Assembly (NCBI GenBank): GCA_040905865.1
Contig: JBBDQU010000060.1
Location: forward strand, 1 to 64,000
Source: Alphaproteobacteria bacterium
GTDB lineage: Bacteria; Pseudomonadota; Alphaproteobacteria; UBA8366; GCA-2717185
Length of the DNA: 64,000 nt
Reading direction: 5' to 3'
Below, one piece after another: positions 61,450 through 64,000 of the stretch. The position numbers were made by a program, and so were the translations under genes. Every line of letters begins with the position of its first letter. The first letter of the stretch is position 1. Under the pieces are notes generated by a model. It had not been told where the DNA came from and ran no database searches. It was given only the letters and a program-made list of their open reading frames with translations.

Positions 61450-61619
61450 CAGCAACGGGCCAGCGGCAACAAACCGCACAAGCTGCGTTCGGGACTCCAT
61501 TATTCATTCCCCGGACAACCTGCTATACGATCATCCCTGCTGAAACGAGGGTCCGGCCGGCATGACGCCGCCGGAGACGGCAACAATGGCTAAGGCACAA
61601 TATTCGTGGAGATTCAGTC

Positions 61620-63488
61620 GTGCGTAATTCAAGAACGGTTCTTTTCGACAACAACCCCGGCCGCAATGCGCAGACGGTCGGCATCGCAAGGGAACTTGGC
61701 ACCGACATCGAACTCATTCACGAACCCTCCGTCGGCGTGGTCGGCACCAAGGGCGATTCCCAGTGCTATCTGGGCGTCCAGCGCAAGGTCGAGACCATTC
61801 ATGACTGCCTGCGGGACAGGATCGGCAGCGGCAGCGGCCAGATGCGCCTGCGGCTGGTGCAGCCGGAATACACGGTCGCCACATCGGACGGCATGCGCAA
61901 CGGCACCAGGGAGATGCGCTATTCGCTGATCGGGCGCGAGGTCACCAACGACACGCTGTGCGAACATCTGAGCGCCAGCGGCCTGGAAGGCACCATCGCC
62001 GTGGTCGCCTGCGACAAGCCCCCCGTTGGCACCCTGGCGGCGCTGCTGGAACATGACCGGCCGGCGATCATCATGTCGGACGGCCCCATCCACCCTGGCC
62101 GGGATTCGGTAACCAACGAACCGCTGGATATCGTGTCCGGCTTCCAGGTCGCGGGCAGCCATGACGAGGAATTGAAAAAGCGCATCGCCTGCGAAGCCTG
62201 CCCCGGCTATGGCAGTTGCAGCGGCATGTTCACCTACAACACGATGCAGACCTTCATCGGCGTCGTCGGGCTGCAACCGCTTGAAATGGTGTCGCCCCCG
62301 TCGGACGATCCGCGCCGGCTGGAAGTGTTTCCGGGCGAGCTGGTGACCTATCTGAACGCGATGATCGAAGCGGACCTGTCGCCGAGAAAGATCGTCAACC
62401 GCGATTCCATCCGCAACGCCATGATCGTCGCGCTGGCGATCGGCGGTTCGACCAATGTCGTGCTGCACGCGCCGGAAATCGCGCGCGCCGCCGGGTTCGG
62501 CGATTTCTACAAGGACATCATGTCTGCGGAGGAGTTCAACCATCTGTCGCAGAACGTGGTGCCGGTGCTGGTCGACGCGCGGCCCTTCGGCAATTACTCG
62601 ATGGTCGATATCGACGAAAAGGGCGGCGTGCAGGTGATCGTCAGGGAATTGCTGGATGCCGGGCTGCTCAACGGCAACTGCATGACCTGCACCGGGGAAA
62701 GCCTGGCCGAACAGGTGGCGCGGCTGAACCCGCCGGCGCCCGATGGCACGGTCATCTACTCCGTTGAAAAACCGTACAAGCCGACGGGCGGACTGCGGCT
62801 GCTGGGCGGCAACCTGTCGCCGGATTTCAGCGCGGTGCTGAAGCTGGCCGGCGTCGAGGGCGGGCTGGAAGGCAATGTCTTCGTCGGCAGGGCCCGTTGC
62901 TTCGACAGCGAACTGGACCTGCTGGATACGCTGGAGAACACCCCCGAGGTATTCGAGAACCACGACATGGTCATCATGCGTTATGAGGGGCCGAGCGGCG
63001 CCCCCGGCATGCCGGAAATGCTCGACTCCACCTCGCGCATCACGACTCTCTGCCGGGAAAAGGGCATCATCGTCGGGTTGATGACCGATTCCCGCTTCTC
63101 CGGCGGCTCGGTCGGGCTGGTGATCGGCCATGTGGGGCCAGAAGCCGCCCTGGGCGGACCCATCGCCTTTGTCGAGGACGGGGACGAGATCACCGCCGAT
63201 CTGAATACCAACGAGCTGAACTGCACGGCCCTGTCCGACCCGGCGGTGCTGAAGGCGCGCAAGGCGGCCTGGGAGAAGATCGTCGCCGACAACGGCGGCA
63301 CCCACCCGAAGGTCGGCGTCGCGGATACGCGCCTGCTGAACCGCATGCGGCGATCCGCCGTTTCCGCCGTATACGGCGCCGGCATGCATCCGGATCGGGT
63401 GCTCTGGGTGCCCGAACCGCGCAAACCGGAAATAACGGGCTTCGTGCCGTCGAACCGGTTCCGCGAAGGCTCCGGGAAAGCGTTCTAG
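61620..63488 (+). CDS. IlvD/Edd-family dehydratase, second paralog
   Basis: A 622-residue dehydratase, close to bona fide IlvD in several motifs: TSDGMRNGTREMRYSLIGRE (~90-109), VVACDKPPVGT (~131) and CPGYGSCSGMFTYNTMQ (~198-214) with two Cys ligands. MRYEGPSGAPGMPEM and TDSRFSGGSVGLVIGHVGPEAALGGP carry the catalytic Ser. A first Cys ligand is not as clear as in IlvD. It probably dehydrates an aldonic or dihydroxy acid. The start is GTG 61620 with GGAG eight bases upstream. It differs from the paralog at 9087 by its longer N-terminus. Confidence 0.9.
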   Translation: MRNSRTVLFDNNPGRNAQTVGIARELGTDIELIHEPSVGVVGTKGDSQCYLGVQRKVETIHDCLRDRIGSGSGQMRLRLVQPEYTVATSDGMRNGTREMRYSLIGREVTNDTLCEHLSASGLEGTIAVVACDKPPVGTLAALLEHDRPAIIMSDGPIHPGRDSVTNEPLDIVSGFQVAGSHDEELKKRIACEACPGYGSCSGMFTYNTMQTFIGVVGLQPLEMVSPPSDDPRRLEVFPGELVTYLNAMIEADLSPRKIVNRDSIRNAMIVALAIGGSTNVVLHAPEIARAAGFGDFYKDIMSAEEFNHLSQNVVPVLVDARPFGNYSMVDIDEKGGVQVIVRELLDAGLLNGNCMTCTGESLAEQVARLNPPAPDGTVIYSVEKPYKPTGGLRLLGGNLSPDFSAVLKLAGVEGGLEGNVFVGRARCFDSELDLLDTLENTPEVFENHDMVIMRYEGPSGAPGMPEMLDSTSRITTLCREKGIIVGLMTDSRFSGGSVGLVIGHVGPEAALGGPIAFVEDGDEITADLNTNELNCTALSDPAVLKARKAAWEKIVADNGGTHPKVGVADTRLLNRMRRSAVSAVYGAGMHPDRVLWVPEPRKPEITGFVPSNRFREGSGKAF

Positions 63489-63532
63489 GCAGGACGAATA
63501 CAGCTTCGCGTAGCGCAGCAGGGTAACCCGGG

Positions 63533-63958
63533 ATGACTGACTTCGCGCTGCATGAAACGCTGGCCGCCGACACGGTCGAAGCCGCGCGCTGGCCGCTGTG
63601 CCGGGTGCGGCTGATGAATGACAGCCGCTATCCTTGGCTGATCCTCGTGCCGGCGCGGGCGGGCATGACCGAAATACATGGCCTCGACGCCAACGATCAA
63701 TTGCTGCTGATGACGGAGATCGACCGCGCGTCGCGCGCCCTGGTCGCGCTTTATGCGCCGGACAAGATCAACGTCGCCGCCCTCGGCAACATGGTGCCGC
63801 AACTGCATGTCCACATCGTCGCCCGCTTCCGCACCGACGACGCCTGGCCCGGCCCCGTCTGGGGCGCCCGTCCGCCGATTCCCTATGGGGAAGCGGAACT
63901 GAACGCCGCGCTGCAGTCATTGCGGCCCGTGCTCGATCACGTCGAAAAGGCGGATTAG
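63533..63958 (+). CDS. HIT-family (histidine triad) protein
   Basis: A 141-residue HIT hydrolase. The HxHxH-type motif is QLHVHIVAR (~90-98) with NMVPQ before it. The N-terminal part (FALHETLAADTVEAARWPLCRVRLMNDSRYPWLILVPARAG) matches the bacterial subgroup annotated as histidine triad or diadenosine tetraphosphate hydrolase. It cleaves nucleotide phosphoramidates or Ap4A-like compounds. It lies 44 bp after the dehydratase gene and ends 42 bp from the window edge. Confidence 0.9.
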   Translation: MTDFALHETLAADTVEAARWPLCRVRLMNDSRYPWLILVPARAGMTEIHGLDANDQLLLMTEIDRASRALVALYAPDKINVAALGNMVPQLHVHIVARFRTDDAWPGPVWGARPPIPYGEAELNAALQSLRPVLDHVEKAD

Positions 63959-64000
63959 AGCACCATTCACCGCGCCCTCTGTCGTATACTGGCATGGCGA

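Noticed and set aside
61561-61626. 21-codon frame before the second dehydratase as a leader peptide
   Set aside because: No run of regulatory codons and no attenuator hairpin; chance frame overlapping the start.
63957-64000. Sequence tagagcaccattcac at the window end that resembles the start of a repeat copy
   Set aside because: Cut off by the window edge; cannot be assessed.
1-64000. Search for prophage, transposases, toxin-antitoxin or defence systems
   Set aside because: No integrase, transposase, nuclease-methylase pair, toxin-antitoxin pair or repeat-spacer array could be recognised.

Overview
The window is a GC-rich, gene-dense chromosomal stretch. It looks like an alphaproteobacterium with a broad catabolic lifestyle, probably near Rhodospirillales. 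This placement rests on the character of the proteins (a degenerate S1C-type protease family, a small conserved protein with an EQKIEILRRWEYD-like core, TorF-type porin, QueF/QueG/Tgt/QueA/YhhQ set) and on the operator style. I cannot name a genus. There are no rRNA or tRNA genes, no CRISPR array, no phage or transposase genes and no recognisable defence system.

Region 1 (1-10.8 kb): a pseudo-protease, a ferredoxin-reductase-type flavoprotein, a MAPEG/FMN-reductase pair, a nitroreductase-EthD pair, and a five-gene minus-strand operon (IlvD/Edd-type dehydratase, luciferase-like monooxygenase, aldo/keto reductase, SDR, fumarylacetoacetate-hydrolase family). The operon has the logic of a non-phosphorylative sugar-acid pathway. 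Region 2 (10.8-25.5 kb): a remnant aminotransferase, two tandem small paralogous proteins, an amidohydrolase-acetamidase pair, a PAS histidine kinase, DUF169, an SDR/hydroxyacid dehydrogenase pair, a CobD-like enzyme, a GMC oxidoreductase, an NHL-repeat protein with an amidohydrolase, a SnoaL-like protein and an MscS channel.

Region 3 (25.5-33.9 kb) is a metal and redox island: znuA behind a textbook Zur operator, a NicO-type metal transporter coupled to a DUF1007 protein, an exported EF-hand protein, a Tat-exported intradiol dioxygenase, a redoxin, a ScsB/DsbD-like electron transporter and an MFS exporter. Region 4 (33.9-43.6 kb) is a patchwork containing two broken genes (a phytanoyl-CoA dioxygenase and an enolase-superfamily enzyme), an OYE flavoprotein, a divergent LysR gene, a carboxyltransferase, a GST and a TorF porin behind a sigma-54 promoter.

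Region 5 (43.6-48.0 kb) is a compact queuosine operon, yhhQ-queA-tgt-queF-queG. Region 6 (48.2-58 kb) has a hydroxyacid dehydrogenase, an isomerase, an MFS transporter, and an iron operon (DUF4856 protein, a continuous sterol-desaturase/FbpA reading frame, and an FbpB-type permease) behind a 43-bp palindrome that looks like an iron-responsive operator. Region 7 (58-64 kb) has a GNAT acetyltransferase, an EamA transporter and a VOC-ThuA-dehydratase-HIT series.

The most notable signals are the desaturase/FbpA fusion with its operator, a small family of intergenic hairpin repeats whose arms differ between copies while pairing is largely kept, the tandem small paralogs near 11.4 kb, and the zinc cluster whose two His-Asp loops are encoded by hexanucleotide repeats. 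No single locus is clearly a wholly new system; the iron operon and the small-paralog pair come closest.
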